Origin: Zantedeschia hybrid cultivar
Lineage: Eukaryota > Streptophyta > Magnoliopsida > Alismatales > Araceae
DNA: 64,000 bases
NCBI GenBank assembly: GCA_030544215.1
Contig: JARZZO010000014.1
Location: 40,577,734 to 40,641,733, forward strand
Reading direction: 5' to 3'
The notes beneath the pieces were generated by a model, which was not told the origin of the DNA, made no database searches, and saw only the letters and a list, made by a program, of their open reading frames with translations. Below are positions 28,501 through 40,800 of the stretch, one piece after another (within the stretch, counting starts at the first letter, position 1; every line of letters begins with the position of its first letter). A program made the position numbers and the translations under genes.

Positions 28501-31500
28501 AAACTGCTTTATCAAGGTAATAAAGCAGAGAAAACAATGCCATGGTTACACTGCCAAGAGCTTCCAGGGCCGCGCCTTCACAAGTAGGTCATGATCATGA
28601 TTCGCAGGTAGACCTGCTGCCTTTCCCCAGTCTTCCACCAGTTGTATAGATCTGTTCAGGATGTCAGAAGGGCTTCTAAAGAATCTGAACTCATCACAGA
28701 ATTTCCTTTTATTCCTTGCAAGCCACACAGCCCACAAAAAAGCTGGCAGCACAAATACCACAGATCCTTATATGTAGGAAAGGGGTAGACACCCTTACAC
28801 CATTCAATTCAGTCCAGAACAGAAGAGTGTTCAATCCAAGTGATGGCCATTACTTTATTAATAGTGAACCACTGCACATTAATAATTGAGAGATGAACGA
28901 GATTGAAACTGCAGTTCTTTACACCACAGGAACTAACTATTCTTAATGGACTGCGGAAACTACCTCCACACAAATTTAGATGGATCAGAACAAATTTATA
29001 TGGATCCACACAAATTTAGATGGATCCACACAAAGCAAATGCTGATGTTACCTGGCAAAAACATACCCAAATTATCTGAAAGAAGGGGGAAAACTGGCTC
29101 TAGAAAGATCCCCGACTCCACCAAGAAGCTGAAGATTCACTAAGTACAGAACGAGATTGAAACTGCAATTCTTTACACCACAGAAACTAACTATTCTTAA
29201 TGGACTGCGGAAAGATCCCCAGTTGTTAATGTGCAGTGGATCACTCTTGGTAGAGTAATGGGGTGTAAAGAATAATTGAGAGATCCCCAGTTGTTAATGT
29301 GCAGCAGCTTCTTGGTGGAGTCGGGGATCTTTCTAGGGCCAGTTTGCCCCCCTCTTTCAGATAAATTGGGTGTGTTTTTGCCAGGTGACATCAGCATTTG
29401 CTTTGTGTGGATCCATATAAAGTTGTTCTGGATCCATGTAAAAAAATTTGTGGGTCATCCTTGCTCTTAGTGAATCCACTGCACATCAAGATAATCTTGC
29501 AGATCACCTCCCTCCGGAGAGAAGGGTCTTCCAAAATCCCAGTGGAGGCTAATCCGAGTGATCCACTGCACATTAATAATTGAGAGATCCCCAGTTGTTA
29601 ATGTTCAGTGCAGGGTCTTCCAAAACCACCACAGGAACTAACTATTCTTTCTTTCCTTACAGTTTTTAGCCTTTGCTGTAAAAATACCAATTTGCCAAGA
29701 TATTTACAGAATTGTAAGATAAGTTTTTTGTGAGGGTCTCTGCCATAGTGGCAGTCTGTTCACTGTAAATCAGAAAATCCAGAACACCCCAGGTTCAAAC
29801 CTAGGGCGTCCACCCATGGATGGCAGTACCGGTACCGGTACTGGTATTTAAACCAAGGGTACCGGTGCCGGCCGATACCGGTACGTACCGGCCGGTACTG
29901 CCAACCATGTGTCCACCCCATCCCATTACTACCCCATATCATCTGGGCAAGAGCCCATCAGTGTAAGATAAAAAAATTAACTGGACTTTCGCAATGCAAT
30001 ATATGTCGTGATTACAGCTCATGTTCAGATGGTGCCTACACAGAATATACAGCTAGGTATACATTGCAAATGGCCTTCTCTTTGATTATTGTTTTATTTA
30101 CGTACTTCAATTGCTTCTTACAATGAAAATCGGTTAACACTATCACACCAATGGGGTATTAGTTCTTTCTTGCACTCTTGATCATATTGTAATGGAATGA
30201 TCAATCTATTTCTTCTCCTCTTCACCAAAAAAGCAGAATTTTTGCAGAGAATAGAAGGATATTTTCAATTCCAATGACCATTGGATATGCTTTGATTAGG
30301 TCTTATAGCTAGTTGATGAACAACCAACCGTCGCACTGTAAAAATTGGATAGGTTCGATCTGTGGTCATTCGGAACCTCATGCATAAACCAGAAAATAAT
30401 TATATTTGATATATAAACATCATCATCATCATCAAAGCCTTATCCCATCTATTTGGGGTCGGCTACATGAATCCTGTCCCGCCATCTTAATCCATCAAAT
30501 GCCAAATTTGAGATAACACGTAGCAATGTCATGTCCTTTCTAATTCTAACTATATCTAATCATCTCATCTTAGGTCTTCCTCGATCTCTTCTATCCTCCT
30601 CCACTCTAATTCTATCACACCTCTTAACTGGTGCTAAACTTGGACGACGATATACATGACCAACCAACCACAACTTATTCTCCCTAAGCTTAACGTTAAT
30701 AGGAGCTACACTTAAATCCTTACATACATATTCATTCCTAATTTTATCTTTTCTATTCTTACTATACATCCACCTTAACATCCTCATCTCAACAACACAT
30801 TTTTTACACATGATCCTTTCTCGCAGCCCAACACTTAGAGCCATATAACATAGCAGGTCTCACAGTTGTCCTATAAAACTTACCTTTGAGTTTTAAGGAG
30901 ATCCGCTGATCACAAAGGACTCTAGATGCATTTCTCCACTTCAACCAACCTGCCTTGACTCTATGAGTGACATTTTCTTAAATCTCTCCATTATCTTGAA
31001 TAATAAATTCTAAATATCGAAAGTTACTACTTTTAAGAATAATTTGACCTTCAATAGTGACTAAATCTACTTGATCAACATTTTTACGACTGAAATTATG
31101 TTTCATGTATTCTGTCTTATCGACTAATCTTAAAGCCTTTGGATTCCAAAGCAGACCTCTATTGTTCTAATTTATTATTCAAATTCTTAATATCCTCATC
31201 AATCAGAATAATATCATTTGCAAATAACGTACATCAAGGGATGTCATCATGTAAGTGTTTAGTAACTTTATCCATAACTAAAGCAAAGAGATAAGGACGT
31301 AAAGTTGACCATTGATGTAATCCAATGGTAACATGGAATTCAAACGTCTCTCCGGCAATAGATCTTACGCTAGTATAAGTCCTATCATACATATCTTTAA
31401 TTACATGGATATAATCTTTCGATACTACCTTCTTCTCTAAAGTCCACCAAATTATCTCTCTAGGTACACGATCATAAGTTTTCTCTAAATCAATGAAAAC

Positions 31501-34500
31501 TATGTATAAATCTTTCTTCATCTCTTTATGTTTCTTCATCAATTATCTCAACAAGAAAATAGCTTATGTGGTAAATCTACTGGACATGAACCCAAATTGA
31601 TTTTCTGAAACACGAGTAACACGCCTAAGATGCTTCTCTACCACTCTCTCCGAAAGTCTCATAGTGTGGTTCATAAGTTTAATTCTACGATAATTATTAT
31701 AATTTTGAATATCCCCTTTAATTTTAAAGAAGGGAACCACAATACTTTTTCTCCAATGATCCGACATTCTCCTTTCTTTTAAAATCTTATTCCAGTAGCC
31801 ACTTAATACTTTTATTACTTATACTTTTCCAAACTTCGATAGGTATCCCATCTGGTCCAAGGGCCTTACCCACTCTAATCCTTTTAAGAGCATTTTCAAC
31901 TTCTAAAAATCTAATTTGTCGAATGTAATGATAATTAATTTGTCCTCTGGAGTCATTAGTTTCTTCACAATGGTTATGAATTGATCCTCATTTAACAATT
32001 TCTCAGAATAAGCACTCCATCTCTCCTTAATCTCACAATCCTTTACTAGAACTCTACCATGCTCACTTTTAGTACATCTAATATGGTTAAAATCTTTGCT
32101 CCTTTTCTCTCTTAGTTTTTCGAGTCTAAATATATCTTTTTCACCTTCTCGAGTTTTCAACTTATGATATAGTTCCTCAAAAGTCTTAAACTTAGCTTCA
32201 CTAACTATTTTCTTTGTGTTTGTTCTTGTAATTTTATAATCTTTTAATGTTTGATAATTTTTACTCCTTTGCCATGCTTTAAAGCATTCTTGCTTATTGT
32301 TAATAGACTTTTGAATTTCAGTATTCCACCACCATGTCTCTTTTTTAAGAACCCTTTTACCTTTAGATTCACTTTTAGCTATTCTTTTTATACAATTAGG
32401 CATACTATTCCATATTATGTTAATTTCTTCCTTAGAATCCCATATATTTTCTTTTAAACAATATCATTAAATACGACATTACCAAATTACCAATGTGAAA
32501 GTTAATCTACACTACAAGGCACTGTTAAAATAGGCCCTTATGGTTTTTCCTATTATCTCTTATTATGCATAATTGATTTCATTTTGTAAGTGGACAAATC
32601 CCAAATCCAGAATGGGTGATTTGGAAATGATTGAAATTGAAGGAAACTGAGTGGACAAGATGAGCACTTCTGCAAGTTCAGTTCACAGTATTTTGCTATC
32701 TGCAGCTTTCTTTCTAAATGGTTTATATCCCCAACTTGATCAGTCTATGAGATTATTTCCTTGCAGCCTAAGTTGGTTTACTGTAAGAAAAGTGGATTTG
32801 ATCCACAATACTCCATAATGCTCACAAACAATGTTTCAAAAATGCCTAGGTGGGCCGAAGCGGTAGAATCACTTGCCACCTAGGCGGACTGCCTAGTCGG
32901 CAAAGCGGGTGCCTCATTAACGAGGCGGTTATTTTGTTAAGTTTTAACATTTTACACTATTTACACACCGTTTGGCTTGGCTAAACATATTTTCATTTTT
33001 GATGACATTTGGGAATTTTTTATGTACATTAATAAAAAAGAAGGAATAGTTATGACCTATTTTCACTTTTCAAACAAAGTATACGAGATATAATATAATG
33101 TATAACTAAAGATGAAGATCAAGATTCACATTTGTTGGGGCATGAGGCTATTAACACATTGTTGCATCCCAATAACTTATGCATGTAATGTTGTATAAGA
33201 AATCCTATAACTGCATGTCAAGATTGAGAATTATAGTCATTGTATAGAAGATATGTGTAGATTAAGCCTACATATATGAAAAAAATATAAATACGACCTT
33301 AAAGTGGAAATTAGTGAAGAGTCAAACCAATGTATACAATGCTAGACAAGGGGTGAGGATACCATTCAATTTGGTGCATTCTGCTACTTATTGATGTAAA
33401 GTTAATGTAGTCTCTTTTTCTAATCATAAAGCTAACCATGAATAGATATTAAACAACAAAGCAAGTTAATATCTACAGGAAGATCTTCAAGTTGTTATAA
33501 GTTTTCTAGTCGTACCCAACATCTAGAGACATGCTATGTAATGTATTATCAAAGACATTTAGGTAATTACATATTTACATGAGGGGAAAAAACCTTTGAG
33601 ACAAAACTATCAAGAAAAGTCTAAGTTGGAAACCTTCGAGGTGGCCAACCCATCCGAGGCACCTAGACGGGCAGCCTAATCGTCTATGTGGCTGCTTTTC
33701 AAAACAGTGCTCACAAACATCTTCGTAGACTTTTCACTGGTGTTTGCTCATTGTTCCCTGCATGTACTAATGAGTAGCTTCCCCTCTTGATTGTGAACTC
33801 AACAATTGGGCCTAATAAGAGAGACAAACAGCAAAATTTTCTCTTTGGTTCAAAAGTAGAACCTAAAGCTTAGTTCTTAGGAGGCGGACTATGGGAAATA
33901 TGAGTCACCTTGTGACACCACCTCCTATCTCCATTGATCACCTGCTTTGATTGACCCCATACAATCTGGAGAGAAAAGATAAGGAAGCTGAGGAATTTAT
34001 CTGCCATGGGGTGGTGAAATGAGGGACACTGAATGACAAACCCAATCTATGAATAAGAGTTGGGTGGCAGATATGTTGTCTACATGGAACAATCATCAAA
34101 CATTAAAATGTTAGATATTCTTATAATCTGACTTGTTGAGGATGTCAACCCTGTATAATTTGATAGTAATCTCATCTTCATTTTCTTTCTCTGTGAGAAA
34201 TAGATTAGTACCACTGTTTGATTGCTTATTGAGGATCTTTGCAGAAATGTAACTGTTTTCCAGGCTTTCTCATTTGTATGCTCTAATTTCATTTTGTTTG
34301 ATTTTTCCCCCTCATTGTTTGCTTACCAGGCAAATGCAAATGTATAGTCCTGCTATCAGTTATTATAATCCTGTTGACACTTTTTCTGTTTTTCCTATTT
34401 ATTGAGTAACTCAATGTAAGTTCCAACAATACTTCTCTTCAGGGTTTGCCTTGCCACTTGTATTTTGATCTGGAATTTAACAAGAGTGACAATCCTGACA

Positions 34501-34808
34501 GAAACGCTGATGAAATGGTTGATATTCTGGTATCAGTTACTTTTCGTGTTTTGTTTGATAAATACTCTATCCAAGGAAATCATGACTGGATCATTGAGTT
34601 GGATTCATCTACTGAAGGCATGTTCTATATCCATTCCATTTCACTGTGTGTATAGTTTTCTTAATGAGTCAATCTATATGCAAACAACCTGTGCCACTAA
34701 GCTGCTGAGAGTACAAACATTTTAGGACTAATCTTATTGTTCCTTGCTTATTCGTCATACTTGTGTGACTTATTTTTCTTTAAGTGGATATATATATATT
34801 CTTTAAGT

Positions 34809-34890
<82 letters not shown>

Positions 34891-37800
34891 ATGCCAAGAT
34901 GTCAGGTACGCTTTAACTGCTTAAAATGCAAAAGATCTTTGAATGTTGACCCCCCATCCCTACACAAAAGTCGGGATCACTCAACTGATAATCATGAGTG
35001 AAGCTAAGATCCTCTCCTAGGTCCCACTCTGTTTATTAAGGATCTCATTCTCCTTTTCAACTGCGTGGTCCAGAGGCTCACATGCAATTTGGTTTCTGCC
35101 ATTGCAGCATAAGTGAACTTTATAACATTTGGCAAATGTGTGACAAAATGCAAGAATAATAAATGGATGCAATGCAAGAATTCGAAATGTCCCGCAAGAT
35201 ACCAGGAGCACGGCTTCTTAGTTCCTAGCATATTCCATTTAGATCCTATTTTAAACTACATGTGGCCACTGTGGATCTGATTCAGAGTTGACTGACTATC
35301 TGGGAATGGGAAGGATATTCTTTTCTGCTTTCATTTTAGCATAGTGTTCAGAACTGAATCATGCTTCTACTCAAAGTTAGGAGTTGGGGTGTGAAGAATT
35401 CCACCACTTCTGCATACTATAGATCATTTATATCTAGCCACTGGACTGAAAAGCTTCTGAATAAAATCTTCTATTGGTGATAATTATTCCACATGTAGCA
35501 AAAAGATGGGTGGATATTTTCTTCATACATGCTGCACAAGCTGCACTTAGATCTGCAAAGGTGAATAAACGACTTAATTCTGTCACATCTTGGGAGTCTG
35601 TCTATGATAAATTTCCAGAGAAAAATCTGAATTTTAGTTGGAAGGAGGGTTGGCTAGGCTCCTACCATACTCTCTCCCCAGTATCACTAAACACTTTTAG
35701 GAAGAACTTAGTGGAAAAGATTCCTCTTCTATCTCATCTCCATCTTCAATATCAACCTGGGAATTACTCACTTGAAGAGTTGAAGGTGGATAAGCAATAT
35801 CTAAAGTTCCCTAAATTCCTTTAATTCAATATCTGCGAGGTTTCTTCTAAAGCTAAAACACCATCCCCATTACTAGTAGAAAGGAACGATCCACTATTAG
35901 CCTTTTATCCTTATAAATTTCATAAAGAATCCTAAATCATGGATTGAGAGAACCATTAGAATTCCACTTATCCTCCCAAAATTTGACAGATTTACTATTT
36001 ACTATCTGAGATTCAGTGGAAGGCCTGATGAAATCAGCAGTTTTAAAGATGTATCTCAAAATGGATGGAATGTTTGAGACAATGGAAGGCGTAGACTGTA
36101 TTACACCATCTGGGAGAGTGCCTGAAATATTTGCCCCTCACAAGGCACAATCCTTACCCACAAAGATTCATCACCATTTCCAAGCCTTCATAACCACTTA
36201 GCAAGCATGGCCACATTGAGCATCTTAATAGAAATCAAGCCTACTCCTTGGCATGGACTCCCACATACAGCATCCCTCCGAACCAGCCGAAGAACTCTTT
36301 GTGAGTTGCTTCCTTCAAAGAAACGGAATTCCTGATAGCTTCAATTCTCTTACCAATTGTTCTTGTAACTTTGAAAATAGATAACTGATAGATAGACTAG
36401 GATGACAAGACTGATTTAGCTAGACTCTATCTTCCATCAATTGAAAGGAATAGCTTTCCATCCTTGGAGCCTATGGTCAAGTTTCTCAATTATATGATTC
36501 TAGTCACTAACACTAATCTTTCAACTTGACAAAAAAATTCCCTGATGTATGGAAAAAGATGCCTTCTTGCAACCCAAAGCCTCAGCCAAAAATGCCAAAT
36601 CATTATTCTCAATACCACCACCAGCTAGCTAGGTGAGGACTAAAGGATGGTGAGAGTAGAAGGTGAGAGCACGGAGAGGGAGAAGGTTGACGGTAAGAGG
36701 AGAGAGAGGGCTGACGCTGATGCCGAAGGTTGGGTGAAAGTTCAAGGGAGGTATGCTCGTAGGCATCTTCTGGGAGGAAATATGAGCATTCTAAGATTCC
36801 TGTTGAGCAGATGTTTGTATATGATGCCTAGTAAAAGGCCATCAAGCTTCTGCCTGTAGGGAAGCTGTTCTATGCCTCCTCTGGAAAGGTGTGGGACATA
36901 GGAGATGGGCCTGTTTTGTTAACAGGGCTATAGAGAAGAAGGATGAAGATTCAGGAGGAAGGCCTAGGGGTTGGCAAAGTAAGAGTAGAGGTTACAAAGC
37001 TCCACTCATTATTGAAGTACCGTTTTCACCGGAGATTAGAGCTGCTAAGGGGAGACTGGAGGAGACCGTTGTGGTTTTTATCAGCACCACTCAAGGGAAA
37101 CTTCCTCTAGGTGAGTCCCTCAGGAACCTCTTGCTCTCTACACTTACGAGTCAATGGCCGAAGGCGAGAGGATGGCGACTTTGGGAATTCAATCTTTCAA
37201 AATATTTGGTCAGAAATGATGATTGCACTTGGAACATGGATTGTAAGATCGGCCGATTTGGATAGGGATCGGCAGGTTCCGATCCGATTTGGGGGGGGGG
37301 GGGGGGGGAATCACTGTCCCCCCCTAGATTAAAAGAAAGAAAAATATTGGGATCGGCCGACTGATCTCGCCCCGATACGGCCCGATCTCGGATCCCCCCG
37401 TAAATGGGTATCAGGAGGCAGCAAACGCTGCTGCTGCTGCAGCTCCCCCCCGGGTCCCCCTTGCCGCCGCTGACTGTCGCCTCCAGTGATCCGACACTGC
37501 CACCTCTTCTCTATCTCTCTCTCTCTCTCTGACCAAAAGGGGGGTTTCACCCAGTCATCGCCGACCATCCGTCCGGCAACCGCCACCACCGACGTCGACT
37601 CTTGATCCGAGTTAAGGTATATTTTGATCCTGAAAATTTTTAAATTCTCAAAAATAAAAAAAATATTTATGGTAGTATAGATCTATTAATGTTTAGTTTA
37701 GAAATTTTTTTAATATGTTGATTAGACAAAATCCAAGTGGGGAGTGATGACTCCACTCAGGAATAATTAGATGATAATGATGATGATGGAGATGGTGATG

Positions 37801-40800
37801 GTGCTGTTGTTGCTGTTGGACTATTAGGTGTTATGGACTAGGGAACAGTTATTTAGGATACGAAGATTACTCTGCACCTCCGAATTATTTTGAAGGAAGC
37901 CAAGGCCAAAGACAAGGACAACAAGGGAGATTTGAAGGCCAACGGAGACAGACATGATATGATTGGCCCAGATGGGAATATGTCCGTCCATTTTTCACCT
38001 CCCTAGACTGCCGTATTCAGACATCACAGCACTACTGAGGGGTACTCTAGACCTCCACCTATTCAGTATGGCATTTATGTCGCTCCAGTACAATCAGGAG
38101 AAAGCTCAAGCCAACAAGCAAACACATCTCGATGTATTCAAAATGGATTCAAAGGCCTTGCTAGCTCCTTGTTTGGCTATGGGTATCTAGTGTATATGTC
38201 GACAGATTATTGGCCGCTAGCTTAAACTCATGAGCCGGATGATGATGGATCACCAATGTGATCTTTCTAAAGTATTTTTCATTAATTTCATGTTAGATAC
38301 TTCATAATATGTCTTCTTCAATTAGTGCACAACAATAATTATTAGTGAGTTATTCGTCTTTAATATTCATTTTTTATGGCTGTGCATGATTTGTGTTCAT
38401 TTTCATTGTACATTCATTGAATAATATGTATATATGTTTTGATTTTTTTATTAATTTTAATTAATTTTTTAATAGGGCCGATCTATATCGGCTCGGCTTC
38501 ATCAGGATCAACCGATCTAGATGGGATCGAGATCGAGATTAGCGAGTCTTGAGACCCGACCCATAATTCCATGACCTGGAAAGATCATTTCTGTTCAATT
38601 GGGACCTTGGTGATGAAGAGTTGTTCTTTGAAGTTCTCCCCCTGGAAGTTTGTTCCCTTAGGACCTTGGTGATTGAGAGTTGTTCTCTGAAGTTCTCCCC
38701 CTGGAAGACTGAAGACGACACTTTCCCTGCCAAGGAAGCATGGATGGTAGTACCGGTACCGGTACGTACTGGCCGGTACCGGCCCAGTATCGGCCGGTAC
38801 GTACCAGTATTGGCTGGTACTGCCAACCATACAAGGAAGGTGTTTTCACTTGGTGTTGCTTAATGGGTATTCCATTCCATCTATGGAATGTGGATATCTT
38901 CCAGGTGATTACATCCAGGTTTGGTCTTTTGAAGAAAGTAGGTGAAGACTTTTAGAAGGAGACAATCTTCTCTTTGCTCGGGTTCTGGTTGAAGTTGAAA
39001 ACCTTGAGTATATCCCAAATGTAGTGAAGATTCTATGGGGGGTAGAATTTTCTATATCAAGATCTCTGTGGAAGAGAGTGAGAATCCTGGGAAGCCTTAT
39101 GTGCAGGAGGATCATCTTTGATGGTCCTGGGCAGATGTTGTTGAATATAGGAAGTACTGGGAGAAACGAGATGTCGGATGTAAATAGGGGAACTGGAGAA
39201 TAGAGATGTCATTCGTGAAATAGGGGCACCGGAGAAACTTAGAGGTACACCATCAATAAGTTGAGCGAATGATCACCACTGTAAGACAATGTACTCTCAT
39301 ATCTTGTCTGTGGTCGCCGCTGGGAGTTGGATGTATTAGAACTATAATGTCCTACACCTGAGCTTCTTTCATCTTGTGTACTCAGCCTATCAAACTCTCT
39401 CATCATGTGGTACAATCCGTACTCATACATGATGGTGCCAGGGTCGGGATTATAAAAATGCTCATCATATGAGGATGAGTCAGTGCACATCTGATCTGGT
39501 ATGTCTGCCTGTTGTCCCCTTCGACGATACGAAACCTTTATCAGAGCACAATGTAGTGCTTCTACAGGGTCATCTGGCCTACGAGCTCCATAGTTGGTAT
39601 TCTGAGTAGCATGCGTGAAGTCCTGCTCCTCAGTCTAAAGGAACCTATCTCCCCCACCCCCACTAGCACGGCTACCACCAGCTCCACCCCCACTAGTATG
39701 GTTGACACCAGGACGACCACCACCACAAACAACACCCTGACCACCACCCCCCGCGTCACCATCATCTGTATCATCTCCAGCTGATGAAGAAGATCCACTC
39801 TCTGAGACTCAAGTATTAGAAGGAGATGGTGTCTCATCTTGAGCATTAGGATCTATGGTTTCTAAGTCTGCAATGTCAAGTGGATCACTGCATCATTCTT
39901 CTTCTAGCTCTTCTTGGATCCTTCTAACACCTTTGACATCTGGGACTTTATGTCACTCCATCCTTTCTTCCCCTTTGAAGTTACTTCTTTGCCGTTTGCT
40001 TGCTTCTGCATTACACCAGTTGGGAGACGTGTTGGAGGGCGTGCACTAGAGTGACGTAAACTCTGACTAAAAAGCTGTTGCTGTGCAGGTCCACTCTGTA
40101 CATGCTGAGATCTGGATCAATGCCGAGGTGCTAGTGCAGCTAGAGGATGTTAAGGTGCATGTGCAACTGAAGGACGTTGAGGTGCAGGACCCTGTATTAG
40201 CCGCTCCCACTCTGCATCATCATCCCGAGGTACTGCGCTCTTACCCTTTGTGACCAACTGATCATCATCATCATCATCATCATCAACCTCTAAGTCAACC
40301 TCCTGATCATGACCTTATGCATGTTCCTGATCATGACCTGAACCAGCAATATATTCATCATCTTGTTCTCCACTTGCTGCTGCTGTTAATATTTCTACTG
40401 TCAAGAAGGTGTTCGACGAGGGGCCTCATCAAGATCTAATGTCTCTTCAAGTTTTGGCTCCCTACGATCTGTTGTTTTGGCAACCCAAGCAACTATAGGA
40501 TCCTCATCATCTCGAAGGTAACTAAGATCAGTGTGATCATAACCACCTTCTCCCTTCTTTGTATCATATTGCAAATGTTAAATCCTCAGCCTCATATTAT
40601 AGTGGACATACACAAGCTTGTCTAAGCGGATGCGTGACAACCGATTTCTGATCTTTATATGTATCAGTGCAAACGTAGACCAGTTCTGCTCACATTCACT
40701 GGCGGAAGAAGTTTGCGACAAGACTTTAATGGCTATGTCTTTCAACGTTAGTGCAGACTTTCTATAATTCAACCACTAGTCAGTTATAAAACAAACAATA

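Larger units (their letters stand above)
36640..39120 (+). mobile_element. L1-type LINE ORF1 fragment, split by two hAT insertions
   Basis: The plus strand shows paired degenerate zinc knuckles near 36822-36900: one with CX2CX4HX4C spacing containing a stop (CLVKGHQASAC), and a second with Cys to Trp (CLLWKGVGHRRWAC). Downstream of the inserted elements the frame resumes with WDLGDEEL and VFTWCCLMGIPFHLWNVDIF, resembling the nucleic-acid-binding DUF4283-type part of plant L1 ORF1. Interrupted at 37235-38573 and 38739-38831. The usual domain order is disturbed, so these could be two L1 pieces. Confidence 0.6.

Noticed and set aside
34618..34623. Canonical GT donor at 34622-34623 for exon 6
   Set aside because: Using it adds five bases and breaks the conserved reading frame into exon 7, whereas the GC donor preserves it.
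34807..35001. Open frame of alternating Ile-Tyr and Glu-Arg
   Set aside because: It is a translation of the TA/GA microsatellite.
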